A stretch of DNA of 64,000 nt. Source: Curtobacterium pusillum. GTDB lineage: Bacteria; Actinomycetota; Actinomycetes; Actinomycetales; Microbacteriaceae. Of the stretch, positions 43,672-52,293 are shown in pieces; position 1 is the first letter of the stretch, and each line of letters opens with the position of its first letter. The notes under the pieces were generated by a model. That model had not been told where the DNA came from, did not search any database, and saw nothing but the letters and a program-made list of their open reading frames with translations. The stretch covers positions 318,227 to 382,226 of the forward strand of contig NZ_VEIY01000001.1 in assembly GCF_007680845.1 (NCBI RefSeq). Reading direction: 5' to 3'. Both the position numbers and the translations under genes were made by a program.

Positions 43672-43707
43672 ATTGGACTGCCCGTCGAGGGCCAATTCGG
43701 GTACCGT
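43672..43707. promoter_or_regulatory. Divergent control region of yczE-like and MocR-type genes
   Basis: ATTGG (43672-43676) and CCAAT (43692-43696) form an inverted pair with half-site spacing near two helical turns, as for MocR operators. TACCGT (43702-43707) ends six bases before ATG 43714, suggesting a leaderless regulator message. Confidence 0.55.
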
Positions 43708-43713
43708 GGTTCC

Positions 43714-45156
43714 ATGACCCCGGTCCTCCTCAGCGCTCGGTCCGCCGCCCTCCTGCTCACCGACTGGCGTGCCGGCACCGATGCCCCCGCGTACGAGGCG
43801 CTGTCCGACGCCCTCCGCGTGCTCGTCATCGACGGTCGGATCCCGCAGGGCGTCCGGCTCCCGGCCGAGCGCGGACTCGCCGTCGCGCTCGGCGTCTCAC
43901 GGACCACCGTCGCGAACGCGTACTCGCGGCTCCGGTCCGACGGGTTCGTGGTGTCCGTCCGTGGCTCCGGGAGCGTGGTCCGCCTCCCCGCCGGGCTCAT
44001 CGGCCGGCCGGACCCGGAACGGCTCGGCGGGGTCGTGGACGACGACCTGCTCGACCTGCGGAAGGCCGCCATGCACGCGGCACCGGGCATCGCGGACGCC
44101 GTCGAGCGCGCGGCACGCCACCTGCCCGCGGCGCTCGCCGGGATCGGGTACGACACCGTCGGCGACCCCGGGCTCCGCGCCGCCATCGCGACGCGCTACA
44201 CCGAGCGCGGGCTCCCGACCGACGCGTCGCAGGTCATCGTCACCATCGGCGCGCAGCACGCGATCGCCCTGCTCGCCCGGGTGCTCGTCCGCCGGGGCGA
44301 CGCGGTGCTCGTCGAGTCGCCGACCTACCCGCACGCGCACGAAGCCTTCCGCGAGGCGGGCGGCCGCCTCGTCGGCGTGCCGGTCGACGCCCGGACCGGG
44401 TGGGACGCCACCGCGCTCGAGACCACGCTGCGCCGGACCGCTCCGGCGGTGGCGTACGTGATGCCCGAGCTGCACAACCCCACCGGGGCCACGATGTCCC
44501 GGTCCACGCGGGAGCTGTTGCTGTCGGTGGCGGCTTCCACAGGTACCACCGTGATCGCGGACGAGACGATGGGGGAGCTGCGGATCGAGGGGGAACCGTC
44601 CGTCCCGCTGGCTGCGGCCTCCGCATCGGTCGTGATGATCGGCTCGGCGGACAAGGTCTTCTGGGGCGGCCTGCGCATCGGGTGGATCCGCGCCGCTCCG
44701 GAGCTGCTGCAGCGGCTGCTGCTCGCTCGCCCGACGAGCGACCTCGGCACGCCCGTGCTCGACCAGCTCGTCGCGCGCGAGCTCGTGCCGCGGACCGAGG
44801 CCGTCCTGGAGGCGCGGCGCGAGTACCTGAGACGAGGTCGCGACGACGTCGTGGGCGCGTTGCGTGCGCGGCTCCCCGAGTGGGACGTCCCGTCACCGGC
44901 GGGCGGCTTGACGACGTGGGTCGGGCTCGGTCGGCCGGTGTCGAGCGCGCTGGTGCTGGCGGCCCGGTCCGAGGGGGTCGTGCTCGCGTCCGGCGGGGTG
45001 TTCGGGCCGGACGGCGGGTTCGAGCGGTTCCTGCGGGTGCCGTTCACGATGCCGCCCGCCGACCGGGTCCGACTCGTCGACGTGCTCGAGCGGTCGTGGG
45101 CGCGGATCGGCGGGGACGCGGCCGGGGTGCGGGGGTCGTTGGCCGCCGTGGTGTGA
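43714..45156 (+). CDS. MocR/PdxR-type GntR regulator with aminotransferase domain
   Basis: 480 residues. A GntR winged helix occupies about 25-85 (APAYEALSDALRVLVIDGRI, LPAERGLAVALGVSRTTVAN, AYSRLRSDGFVVSVRGSGSV). A fold-type I aminotransferase domain (about 110-465) follows with VESPTYPHAHEAFREAGG, VMPELHNPTGATM and the PLP-Lys region GSADKVFWGGLRIGW. These regulators bind PLP and often activate a divergent gene, here the YczE-like one. A repeat half-site (CTGGAGGCGCGGCG) lies inside at about 44813, encoding LEARREY. ATG 43714 is six bases after TACCGT. Confidence 0.92.
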   Translation: MTPVLLSARSAALLLTDWRAGTDAPAYEALSDALRVLVIDGRIPQGVRLPAERGLAVALGVSRTTVANAYSRLRSDGFVVSVRGSGSVVRLPAGLIGRPDPERLGGVVDDDLLDLRKAAMHAAPGIADAVERAARHLPAALAGIGYDTVGDPGLRAAIATRYTERGLPTDASQVIVTIGAQHAIALLARVLVRRGDAVLVESPTYPHAHEAFREAGGRLVGVPVDARTGWDATALETTLRRTAPAVAYVMPELHNPTGATMSRSTRELLLSVAASTGTTVIADETMGELRIEGEPSVPLAAASASVVMIGSADKVFWGGLRIGWIRAAPELLQRLLLARPTSDLGTPVLDQLVARELVPRTEAVLEARREYLRRGRDDVVGALRARLPEWDVPSPAGGLTTWVGLGRPVSSALVLAARSEGVVLASGGVFGPDGGFERFLRVPFTMPPADRVRLVDVLERSWARIGGDAAGVRGSLAAVV

Positions 45157-45243
45157 GGGGTCATCCTCGGGAGTGACGTCCCGAGCGCGATCTGGCTCCA
45201 CGGGGTGATGTGCGCCGTACCTCCGGGACGGGATGCTCGGTGC

Positions 45244-45924
45244 ATGGAGACGACCATGAACGCTCGGACCGCCCGCTCCGTCGTGCCGGGGACGGGCACC
45301 CGGCAGTTGACGCCCGTGGTGCCGCCCGCGGCCCGGGTGACGATGGCGCTGACCGGCGCGCTGCTCGCCGGTGTCCTCACGTCCTTCGGCCAGGCGGCCC
45401 CGGGGCTGTCCTCGGTCGCGAACTCGGCCGGGCCGTGGTTCGTCGTCGCCGTGGCGCTCTGCGTGCTCGCCGGCGTCCGAGCCGGGCGGGTGGCGCTCCC
45501 GGTCGCGATGGTCCTCGGCGTGGTCCTCCTCGAGCTCATGCACGTGGGGTACTGGGCGACGAGCAACCTCCGCGGCTTCCCCGACGTGCTCTCGATCACG
45601 AACTTCTGGGTGCTCCTGGGCTTCCCGGCGGGGGCGCTCGCCGGTGCCGTCGCCGTGGCCGTCCGCGCGGCCGACGTGCGGTGGCGGGGTGCCGCGCTCG
45701 GTGCGACCGCCGCCGTGCTCGTCGGCGAGGGGGTGCGCGCTCTGCTCCAGGTCGCGGACACGACCGGGCCGGTGACCTGGGTCGTCGAGATCGCGGTGGG
45801 CGTCGCCGTGCTCCTCGTCGCGGTGCTGACCGCGCGGACCGCGGTGGGTCGGGTCGTCGCGCTCGGGACGGGTGTGCTCGGCACCGTGGGGGTGCTGGCC
45901 GCGTACCTCGCCCTCGGCGGCTGA
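45244..45924 (+). CDS. DUF6518 family membrane protein
   Basis: 226 residues with about six TM segments: VTMALTGALLAGVLTSFGQA, PWFVVAVALCVLAGV, VALPVAMVLGVVLLELMHVG, NFWVLLGFPAGALAGAVAVA, AALGATAAVLVGEGVRALLQ and a C-terminal pair. The layout matches short actinobacterial DUF6518 proteins; the function is unknown. ATG 45244 is used (ATG 45256 also possible); a GATGCT -10-like hexamer is six bases upstream. The stop lies inside a 15-bp tandem repeat that separates it from the RND gene. Confidence 0.7.
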   Translation: METTMNARTARSVVPGTGTRQLTPVVPPAARVTMALTGALLAGVLTSFGQAAPGLSSVANSAGPWFVVAVALCVLAGVRAGRVALPVAMVLGVVLLELMHVGYWATSNLRGFPDVLSITNFWVLLGFPAGALAGAVAVAVRAADVRWRGAALGATAAVLVGEGVRALLQVADTTGPVTWVVEIAVGVAVLLVAVLTARTAVGRVVALGTGVLGTVGVLAAYLALGG

Positions 45925-45977
45925 GCGGGCGGCGGCTGAGCGGGCGTCGGCTGAGCGGGCGTCGGCTGAGCGGGCGC
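45918..45977. repeat. Four tandem 15-bp repeats
   Basis: CGGCTGAGCGGGCG(G/T/C) is repeated four times without gaps. The first unit contains the stop of the DUF6518 gene. In the RND frame it translates as AERASAERASAER, which falsely lengthens that ORF. Confidence 0.85.
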
Positions 45978-46033
45978 GGCTGGTCGAGCGGCGGCTGTAC
46001 GGTCGGACGTGGGCCCCTGCAAGGATCGGGTGC

Positions 46034-49000
46034 GTGCACCTCCTCTCGGTCTTCAGCCTCCGGAACCGCGCGCTCATCGCGCTCGTCGCCGTCGTCGTGG
46101 CGGTGTTCGGCGGCATCTCCCTGACGAGCCTCAAGCAGGAGCTCATCCCGAGCGTCCAGTTCCCCCAGGTCGCGATCGTGAGCGCGTACCCCGGCGCCAC
46201 GCCGGAGGTCGTTTCGAACGACGTCTCGACCAAGATCGAGCAGGCCATCCAGGTCGTGCCGGACCTCGAGTCGACGAGTGCGACGTCGTCCACCGGGCAG
46301 AGCGTCGTGTCGGCGTCGTTCGACTACGGCTCGAACCTCGCGAGCGCCGAGGACAAGATCCAGACCGCCGTGAACGCCCTGTCGCTGCCGGACACCGTGC
46401 AGACGCAGATCGTCACGGGCTCGTTCGACGACCTGCCCGTGCTGCAGCTCGCCGTCACGGCGTCGGGGGACCAGGAACAGCTCGTCGACCGGTTGAACGC
46501 CACCGCGATCCCGGACATCGAGAAGCTCGACGGGGTCCGGCAGGCCGACGTCTTCGGCAACCCCGGACGCCGCGTCGTGATCACCCCGGACGAGGACGAA
46601 CTCGCGTCGCGCGGCCTGACCACGCAGTCGATCTCGGACGCGCTGGACGACAACGGCGCGCTCGTCCCCGGCGGCACGATCACGCAGGACGGCACGACCC
46701 TGTCGGTGCAGACCGGCGAGCGGATCGCCTCGCTCGACGACATCCGGGCGCTGCCGTTGACCGCGGCGAGCTCGTCGTCCGGCGGTTCCTCCACCGGTGC
46801 GAGCGGCACGAGTGCCACGGGCGGGACGACCGGCGCCACCGGCGCGACGGGCGCGAGTGCGGCCCCGGGCGCGACCGGGACGACGGGCGCGAGCGGCGCG
46901 GGGGAGGCGAGCAGCGCCTCCAGTCCGACCGCGACCAGCGGAGCCGCCGCGACCACGACGCCGACGACGCTCGGCGACGTCGCGAAGGTCGCCATCGAGG
47001 AGTCCCCGCGCACCTCGATCAGCCGCGTGGACGGGAAGACCGCGCTGACGATCGCGATCACGAAGACGCAGGAGGCGAACACCGTCGACGTCTCCGAGAC
47101 CGTCCGGGACGCCCTGCCCGGCATCGAGGCCAAGGTCGCCGGTGACCCGCGCTTCACGGTGGTCTTCGACCAGGCGCCCTACATCCAGCAGTCGATCGAC
47201 TCCCTGGCCGAGGAGGGGCTGCTCGGCCTCGGCTTCGCGGTCATCGTCATCCTCGTGTTCCTGCTCTCCGTCCGGTCCACGATCGTCACCGCGATCTCCA
47301 TCCCGACGTCGGTGCTCCTCGCCGCGATCGGCGTGCGGGCGGCCGGCTACACGCTCAACATCATCACGCTCGCCGCGCTCACCATCGCGATCGGCCGCGT
47401 CGTGGACGACTCGATCGTGGTCATCGAGAACATCAAACGGCACCTGCAACCCGGGGTGGAGCGGACCCGGGCCGTCCTCGATGCCGTGCGCGAGGTCGCC
47501 GGAGCCGTCACCGCCTCGACGCTGACGACCGTCGCGGTGTTCCTGCCCGTCGCGTTCGTCGCGGAGCTCGTCGGCGAGCTGTTCCGGCCGTTCGCGCTCA
47601 CCGTGACGATGGCGCTCGTCGCGTCGCTGCTGGTGTCGCTGACGATCGTGCCGGTGCTGGCGTACTGGTTCCTGCGGGCACCGAAGACGCACCGGCACGC
47701 TCCAGTCCCGGACGCTGCCGTCCCGGACGCTCCCGTCTCGGCGGCGACCGGGGCGCTCGCGTCGGGTGCGGACCTGCACGACGCCGGCGCCCCGGACCGG
47801 CTGCGTCGCGGGTACCAGCCCGTGCTGCGGTGGGCGATCGGCCGGCCGGCGATCGTCGTCGTGCTCGCGCTCCTCGTGCTCGGCGGGACCGCGGCGGCCG
47901 TGCCGTTCGTGAAGACGAACTACCTCGGCGACTCCGGCCAGAACACCTTCACCGTCACGCAGGACCTCAAGCCGGGCACGAGCCTCGACGTCCAGTCCCA
48001 CGCGGCCGAGGACGTCGAACGGGTGCTCCGCGGCGTCTCCGGCGTCGAGACCGTGCAGACCACGATCGGCACGAGCGGGCAGTCGATCCAGGCGGCGTTC
48101 GGCGGGGCGGCTTCGGCGTCGGTGCAGTACAACGTGACGACCGACGCCGACGCCGACCAGACCACCATCCAGTCGCAGGCTCGGACGCGCATCGAGAAGC
48201 TCGACGGGGTCGGCGAGGTGAACCTGTCGTCCGCCGGTGGCGGCTTCGGCGGTTCGAGCGACATCGAGGTCGACGTCACCGCGCCGACGCAGGCTCAGCT
48301 GAAGACCGCTGCCGACAAGGTCCTCCGCGAGATGCGGAAGGTCGACGGCACCACCGGCGCGACGAGCAACCTCTCGGCGGCCGAGCCGTACCTGGCCGTC
48401 CGCGTGGACCGGCAGGCGGTCGCCGCGCACGGGCTCACCGAGACGCAGGTCGGCGGACTCGTCGCCGCGGCGGTCTCACCCCGGGACACCGGCACCATCG
48501 AGATCGACGACGCCACGCTCGACGTGTACATCGCCGACCCGGAGCCGCCGAGGACGATCGATGCCCTGAAGGCGCTCTCGATCCCGACCACGACCGGGTC
48601 GGTGCCGCTGTCCGACCTCGCGACGGTCGAGCAGTCCGAGGGCCCGACGACGATCACCACCTCGAACGCCGTGCGGACCGCGACGATCACCGTCACGCCG
48701 GACTCGACGAACCTCGGCGCCGCGGTGCAGAACGTCACGAGCGCGGTCGACGGGCTCGACCTGCCGCGAGGCGCTTCGGCGACGATCGGCGGCGTCGCCT
48801 CGAGCCAGTCGTCGGCGTTCAGCCAGCTGCTGCTCGCCGTGCTGGTCGCGGTGCTCATCGTCTACGTGATCATGGTCGCGACGTTCCGGAGCCTGCTGCA
48901 GCCGCTGCTCCTGCTCGTGTCGGTGCCGTTCGCCGTCACGGGTGCGCTGCTCCTGCAGATCATCACGGGCATCCCGCTCGGGGTGGCGTCGCTCATCGGC

Positions 49001-49426
49001 GTGCTCATGCTCGTGGGCATCGTCGTGACGAACGCGATCGTGCTCATCGACCTCGTCAACCAGTACCGGCGACGAGGGCTCCGCGTCCGCGAGGCCCTCG
49101 TCGAAGGAGCCACCCGACGCCTCCGCCCCATCCTGATGACGGCGCTGGCGACGATCTTCGCGCTGCTGCCGATGGCGGTCGGGCTGACCGGCAAGTCGGG
49201 GTTCATCTCGCAGCCGCTCGCGCTCGTCGTGATCGGCGGGCTGGTGTCGTCGACGGTCCTGACGCTCGTCGTGCTGCCGTCGCTGTACGCCCTCGTCGAG
49301 GGTGGGCGGGAGCGGCGGGCCGAGCGGCGTGCCGCGCGGGCTGCTCACGCCGTGCAAGCGGTCGGAGTGCCGGCGGCGGACGTCCCGGAGGCGGACGTTC
49401 CGGAGGCGGACGCCCCGGAGCGCTAG
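46034..49426 (+). CDS. RND-family (AcrB/MMPL-like HAE1) efflux transporter
   Basis: 1130 residues with two homologous halves, each a TM helix, a large extracytoplasmic loop and a TM bundle: LRNRALIALVAVVVAVFGGI, ELIPSVQFPQVAIVSAYPGA, then TIAIGRVVDDSIVVIENIKR and MLVGIVVTNAIVLIDLVNQY. This is the HAE1/AcrB-like pattern, without a periplasmic adaptor gene nearby. A roughly 65-residue Ser/Gly/Thr/Ala insert (about 248-312) interrupts the first loop, and the tail ends in repeated VPEAD. GTG 46034 was chosen because the family starts at LSVFSLRNRALI; the longer ORF runs through the tandem repeat. Confidence 0.92.
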   Translation: MHLLSVFSLRNRALIALVAVVVAVFGGISLTSLKQELIPSVQFPQVAIVSAYPGATPEVVSNDVSTKIEQAIQVVPDLESTSATSSTGQSVVSASFDYGSNLASAEDKIQTAVNALSLPDTVQTQIVTGSFDDLPVLQLAVTASGDQEQLVDRLNATAIPDIEKLDGVRQADVFGNPGRRVVITPDEDELASRGLTTQSISDALDDNGALVPGGTITQDGTTLSVQTGERIASLDDIRALPLTAASSSSGGSSTGASGTSATGGTTGATGATGASAAPGATGTTGASGAGEASSASSPTATSGAAATTTPTTLGDVAKVAIEESPRTSISRVDGKTALTIAITKTQEANTVDVSETVRDALPGIEAKVAGDPRFTVVFDQAPYIQQSIDSLAEEGLLGLGFAVIVILVFLLSVRSTIVTAISIPTSVLLAAIGVRAAGYTLNIITLAALTIAIGRVVDDSIVVIENIKRHLQPGVERTRAVLDAVREVAGAVTASTLTTVAVFLPVAFVAELVGELFRPFALTVTMALVASLLVSLTIVPVLAYWFLRAPKTHRHAPVPDAAVPDAPVSAATGALASGADLHDAGAPDRLRRGYQPVLRWAIGRPAIVVVLALLVLGGTAAAVPFVKTNYLGDSGQNTFTVTQDLKPGTSLDVQSHAAEDVERVLRGVSGVETVQTTIGTSGQSIQAAFGGAASASVQYNVTTDADADQTTIQSQARTRIEKLDGVGEVNLSSAGGGFGGSSDIEVDVTAPTQAQLKTAADKVLREMRKVDGTTGATSNLSAAEPYLAVRVDRQAVAAHGLTETQVGGLVAAAVSPRDTGTIEIDDATLDVYIADPEPPRTIDALKALSIPTTTGSVPLSDLATVEQSEGPTTITTSNAVRTATITVTPDSTNLGAAVQNVTSAVDGLDLPRGASATIGGVASSQSSAFSQLLLAVLVAVLIVYVIMVATFRSLLQPLLLLVSVPFAVTGALLLQIITGIPLGVASLIGVLMLVGIVVTNAIVLIDLVNQYRRRGLRVREALVEGATRRLRPILMTALATIFALLPMAVGLTGKSGFISQPLALVVIGGLVSSTVLTLVVLPSLYALVEGGRERRAERRAARAAHAVQAVGVPAADVPEADVPEADAPER

Positions 49427-49743
49427 CGGCGGTACTCGGCGTCGACGGCCGCGATCGGGTCGACCGACGTGCTCGTCGTCGTGGTCGTCGTCGGCCGCGG
49501 GTTGTCCTCGCGCTCGACGGCCCGGAACCACGACACGAGGACGCACGTCAGGGTCACCAGGAACACGATCCCCGCGCCCTGCGACAGGACGACCATCCGA
49601 CCGGTCACGGCCGCGTACCCGCCGAAGGCGACCGCCGCGGTGAACGACAGGCCGAGCAGGAGCTCGGCGGCCGTCTGCGCTGCGGAGTGCCGCTCCCAAC
49701 GGGTGGCGGTGTCGCGTGCAGGGCGGGTCGAGGTGTCGGTCAC
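49423..49743 (-). CDS. Small two-TM membrane protein
   Basis: 106 residues. A polar, basic N-terminus (RPARDTATRWERHSAAQTAA) is followed by TM1 (LLLGLSFTAAVAFGGYAAVT) and TM2 (GAGIVFLVTLTCVLVSWFRA), and a Thr-rich tail (RPTTTTTTSTSVD). No family recognised. GTG 49743 is the first usable start. Its stop overlaps the RND stop on the opposite strand (shared CTAG), so the genes are tail-to-tail with no terminator between. Confidence 0.65.
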   Translation of the reverse strand: MTDTSTRPARDTATRWERHSAAQTAAELLLGLSFTAAVAFGGYAAVTGRMVVLSQGAGIVFLVTLTCVLVSWFRAVEREDNPRPTTTTTTSTSVDPIAAVDAEYRR

Positions 49744-49810
49744 CCCGGAAGTCTGCGGCCCGCGGGGCCGCGACGGCAGTCCCGACTCCGGGTGCCACCC
49801 GGCCGGGGCA

Positions 49811-49891
49811 CGCCGGCGCCGCCGCCCGGCCGGAGCCCGCCGGCGCCGCCGCCCGGCCGGAGCCCGCCGGCGCCGCCACCCGGCCGCGCCC
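49811..49891. repeat. Three tandem 27-bp repeats
   Basis: Units beginning CGCCGGCGCCGCC at 49811, 49838 and 49865 are nearly identical (CGCCCGGCCGGAGCC ends them). They fill the gap between the start of the small membrane-protein gene and the end of the esterase gene. Confidence 0.8.
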
Positions 49892-49897
49892 GTTCGC

Positions 49898-51013
49898 TCA
49901 GTCCAGGTGCCGCCGCAGGAACGTCACCACGCGCTTGCTCATCGCCTCGTCGAGCTGCGCGATCGAGTGCGCCGTCCCCTCGACCGCGACGAAGGTCACC
50001 GGGACGTCGTGTTTCCGCAGGGTCGCGGCGAACTCCTGCGACTCCCACATCGGGATGAACTCGTCCGTGGAGTGCCCGATGAAGAACGGCGCGGTGTCCG
50101 ACGTCACGTGGTACTCCGGCGACGCGCGGGTCGACGCCGGGCAGTTCGTGTAGGTCCGGCACCCGAGGTAGAGCAGCTGCTTCCGCTGGAACGACGCCGC
50201 GACGCCGTCGGCCTCGGTCGAGCGGGAGGTGAGGTTCGTCGGCCCGCTCAGGTCGACGACCGCCCGGATCCGGTCGCCCTCGGCGTACGCGGTGGAGTCG
50301 TGGTCGGTCACGGCGAGCATCGCGGCCAGGTTGCCACCGGCACTCCCGCCGAACACGCCCACCCGTCCGCTGTCCACGTCGTAGGTCGACAGCGTCGTCG
50401 GCCGGAACACCCAGTCCAGCGCGCGTCGGACGTCGTCGAGCCCGGCCGGGAACGGGTCCGTCGGGGCGAGACGGTAGTCGACGTTGAAGGTCACGAAGCC
50501 CTCGGACGCCAGGTACTTGCACACCGAGCGGTAGGCGGCGGTGGCCTTGTCGCCGTGGGACCAGCTGCCCCCGTGGATCATGAGCACGGCGGGTCGGGTG
50601 CCGGTCGCACCCGCGCCGCCAGCCGCCGCCGCAGCGCCGACCGCTGCTGCGGCACCCGCTGCGTCGCCGGCCGCAGCCGCACCGGCCACTGCCGAAGCAG
50701 ACGCGGATACGGCTGCGGACGCCGCTGCTGTCGCCGCCGCCGTCCCCGCGGCAGTCGGTGTCGGCGTCGCCGTGGTCTCCGGCGCGCTGTCCGCCGGCAG
50801 GCAGACGTCGAGCCGCTGCAGCGGGTCCGACCCGTACGGCACGTCGGCGACGACGTCGATGCCGTGGTAGCGCAGTGACAGCGGGTAGATCACCGGACCC
50901 GCGGTGACGGTCCGGTTCTCGTCGCCCACGGGATCGCCGCTGCACGACGCGACCGCGCCGAGCGCCACGACCGCGGCGACGAGCGCGAGCAACGTGCGAC
51001 GGCCTGACCTCAT
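49898..51013 (-). CDS. Secreted or lipid-anchored alpha/beta-hydrolase (BD-FAE-like) with Ala-rich insert
   Basis: 371 residues. The N-terminus RTLLALVAAVVALGAVASC is a lipoprotein signal. The hydrolase fold has VLMIHGGSWSHGDK (oxyanion hole), VDYRLAPTDPFPAGLDDVRR, the nucleophile elbow VGVFGGSAGGNLAAM and late His in VEGTAHSIAQL. Residues about 82-140 form a low-complexity Ala/Thr/Ser/Gly insert between the first strand (QRLDVCLPAD) and the core, probably a surface loop. ATG 51013 is used. The substrate is unknown; ester or carbohydrate-ester hydrolysis is likely. It is divergent from ppk2. Confidence 0.85.
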   Translation of the reverse strand: MRSGRRTLLALVAAVVALGAVASCSGDPVGDENRTVTAGPVIYPLSLRYHGIDVVADVPYGSDPLQRLDVCLPADSAPETTATPTPTAAGTAAATAAASAAVSASASAVAGAAAAGDAAGAAAAVGAAAAAGGAGATGTRPAVLMIHGGSWSHGDKATAAYRSVCKYLASEGFVTFNVDYRLAPTDPFPAGLDDVRRALDWVFRPTTLSTYDVDSGRVGVFGGSAGGNLAAMLAVTDHDSTAYAEGDRIRAVVDLSGPTNLTSRSTEADGVAASFQRKQLLYLGCRTYTNCPASTRASPEYHVTSDTAPFFIGHSTDEFIPMWESQEFAATLRKHDVPVTFVAVEGTAHSIAQLDEAMSKRVVTFLRRHLD

Positions 51014-51170
51014 CACGACAACGGTAACCCGACCCCTCGGCTCCGGCGTCCACCCGGGGGACGACTCCTCCACAGACCCGCTCCGCCCGTCGGACCACCC
51101 ACCGGTGTGTCGGCACGCGGACGGACCTGGCGCGCGGTGCCAGGATGAACACGACCCCGCAGGAGGACCC

Positions 51171-52025
51171 GTGAGCCGTCGCAAGGCCTGGAACGCCGAC
51201 CCCGAACCACTGCTCCGCGTGACGGACGGCTTCCGTCTCGACAGCGTCGACCCGGACGGCACCCCGGGGTTCCCGGGTCGGAAGATCGACGGGCTCGAAG
51301 CGCTCGCCGCCGGCGCCTCCCGACTGTCCGCCCTCCAGGAACGCCTGTGGGCGGCATCCACCGCGGGCGACCAGCGGCGCGTGCTCCTCGTGCTCCAGGC
51401 GATGGACACCGCTGGCAAGGGCGGCATCGTCTCGCACGTCGTCGGCGCGGTCGACCCGAACGGCGTGCACTACGCCGGCTTCAAGGCGCCCACTGCCGAG
51501 GAACGTGAGCACGACTTCCTCTGGCGCGTCGAACGCGAGCTGCCGCGCGCGGGGCAGCTCGGCGTCTTCGACCGCTCCCACTACGAGGACGTCCTCATCC
51601 AGAAGGTCCGCTCGTTCGCGCCGCCGGAAGAGATCGAACGGCGCTACGGCGCGATCGTCGAGTTCGAGGACCGTCTCGTCGCGTCGGGCACCAGCATCGT
51701 GAAGGTCATGCTCCACATCTCGAAGGACGAACAACGCGAGCGCCTCGGCGAACGCCTGGACCGTCCCGACAAGCACTGGAAGTTCAACCCCGGCGACATC
51801 GACGAGCGCCTGCTCTGGGACGACTATCAGGCTGCGTACCAGACCGTCTTCGACCGCACGTCGACGTCCCTCGCGCCCTGGTACGTCATCCCCGCGAACC
51901 GGAAGTGGTACGCCCGGCTCGCCGTGCAGCAGCTCCTCCTCCGCACGCTCGAGGACATGCAGCTCACGTGGCCCGCAGCCGACTTCGACGTGGCCGAGCA
52001 GCGCCAGCGGCTCGCCGAGTCCTGA
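51171..52025 (+). CDS. ppk2: Polyphosphate kinase 2 (PPK2)
   Basis: 284 residues of the PPK2 family, which phosphorylates nucleotides with polyphosphate. LVLQAMDTAGKGGIVSHVVG is the P-loop, and QLGVFDRSHYEDVLIQKVRS the Walker B/lid area, followed by MLHISKDEQRERLGERLDRP, HWKFNPGDIDERLLWDDYQ and PWYVIPANRKWYARLAV. Single-domain length fits class I or III PPK2; nucleotide preference cannot be told. GTG 51171 has AGGAGGA upstream. A 9-codon ORF (ATG 51146) ends overlapping this start as GTGA and could be a leader peptide. Confidence 0.95.
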   Translation: MSRRKAWNADPEPLLRVTDGFRLDSVDPDGTPGFPGRKIDGLEALAAGASRLSALQERLWAASTAGDQRRVLLVLQAMDTAGKGGIVSHVVGAVDPNGVHYAGFKAPTAEEREHDFLWRVERELPRAGQLGVFDRSHYEDVLIQKVRSFAPPEEIERRYGAIVEFEDRLVASGTSIVKVMLHISKDEQRERLGERLDRPDKHWKFNPGDIDERLLWDDYQAAYQTVFDRTSTSLAPWYVIPANRKWYARLAVQQLLLRTLEDMQLTWPAADFDVAEQRQRLAES

Positions 52026-52040
52026 CCCGCTGACCGGACT

Positions 52041-52063
52041 GGAGGCGCGGCCCGCCTCCGCCG
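52041..52063. terminator. Short dispersed-repeat hairpin after ppk2
   Basis: CTGGAGGCG and CGCCTCC arms around CGGCC, 16 bases past the stop; a degenerate copy of the GGAGGCGCGG family. Confidence 0.5.
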
Positions 52064-52110
52064 CGGAGCCCGCGTCCGCCGTCGGGCTGGCCAGGGCCGT
52101 CGTGATCACG

Positions 52111-52293
52111 TAGACTCGGTCGGTCGGCCTTCGGCGCCGTGACATTGCGATCACGGAGTTTTCTTCTGGGTGTGTGTTGCTCGAGGGCTGGAATCACGTC
52201 GATCCGCGACGGGATGAACCCCCTCTCCGCATTCAGCCCCCGCCGATGTCGCTGCCGGGCGCTGCGGTACGTTGCGCACCCGAGAGAGTAGCC
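52111..52293 (+). promoter_or_regulatory. Promoter and long 5' leader of the DEAD-box helicase gene
   Basis: TAGACT (52111-52116) is a -10 candidate, giving a leader of about 170 bases. The leader contains CCGTGA-CATTGCGA-TCACGG (52137-52156) followed by AGTTTTCTTCT, an intrinsic-terminator-like unit rare in this GC-rich window. A long leader with an attenuator would suit a cold-inducible, autoregulated helicase (inferred). Confidence 0.5.

Noticed and set aside
45872..46033. N-terminal extension of the RND exporter (AAERAAAERASAER...)
   Set aside because: It is a translation of the 15-bp tandem repeat and overlaps the DUF6518 gene; RND proteins start near LSVFSLRNRALI.
51146..51174. Nine-codon ORF ending in the ppk2 start (possible leader peptide)
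   Set aside because: No convincing ribosome site of its own; the AGGAGGA inside it serves ppk2. Mentioned only under ppk2.
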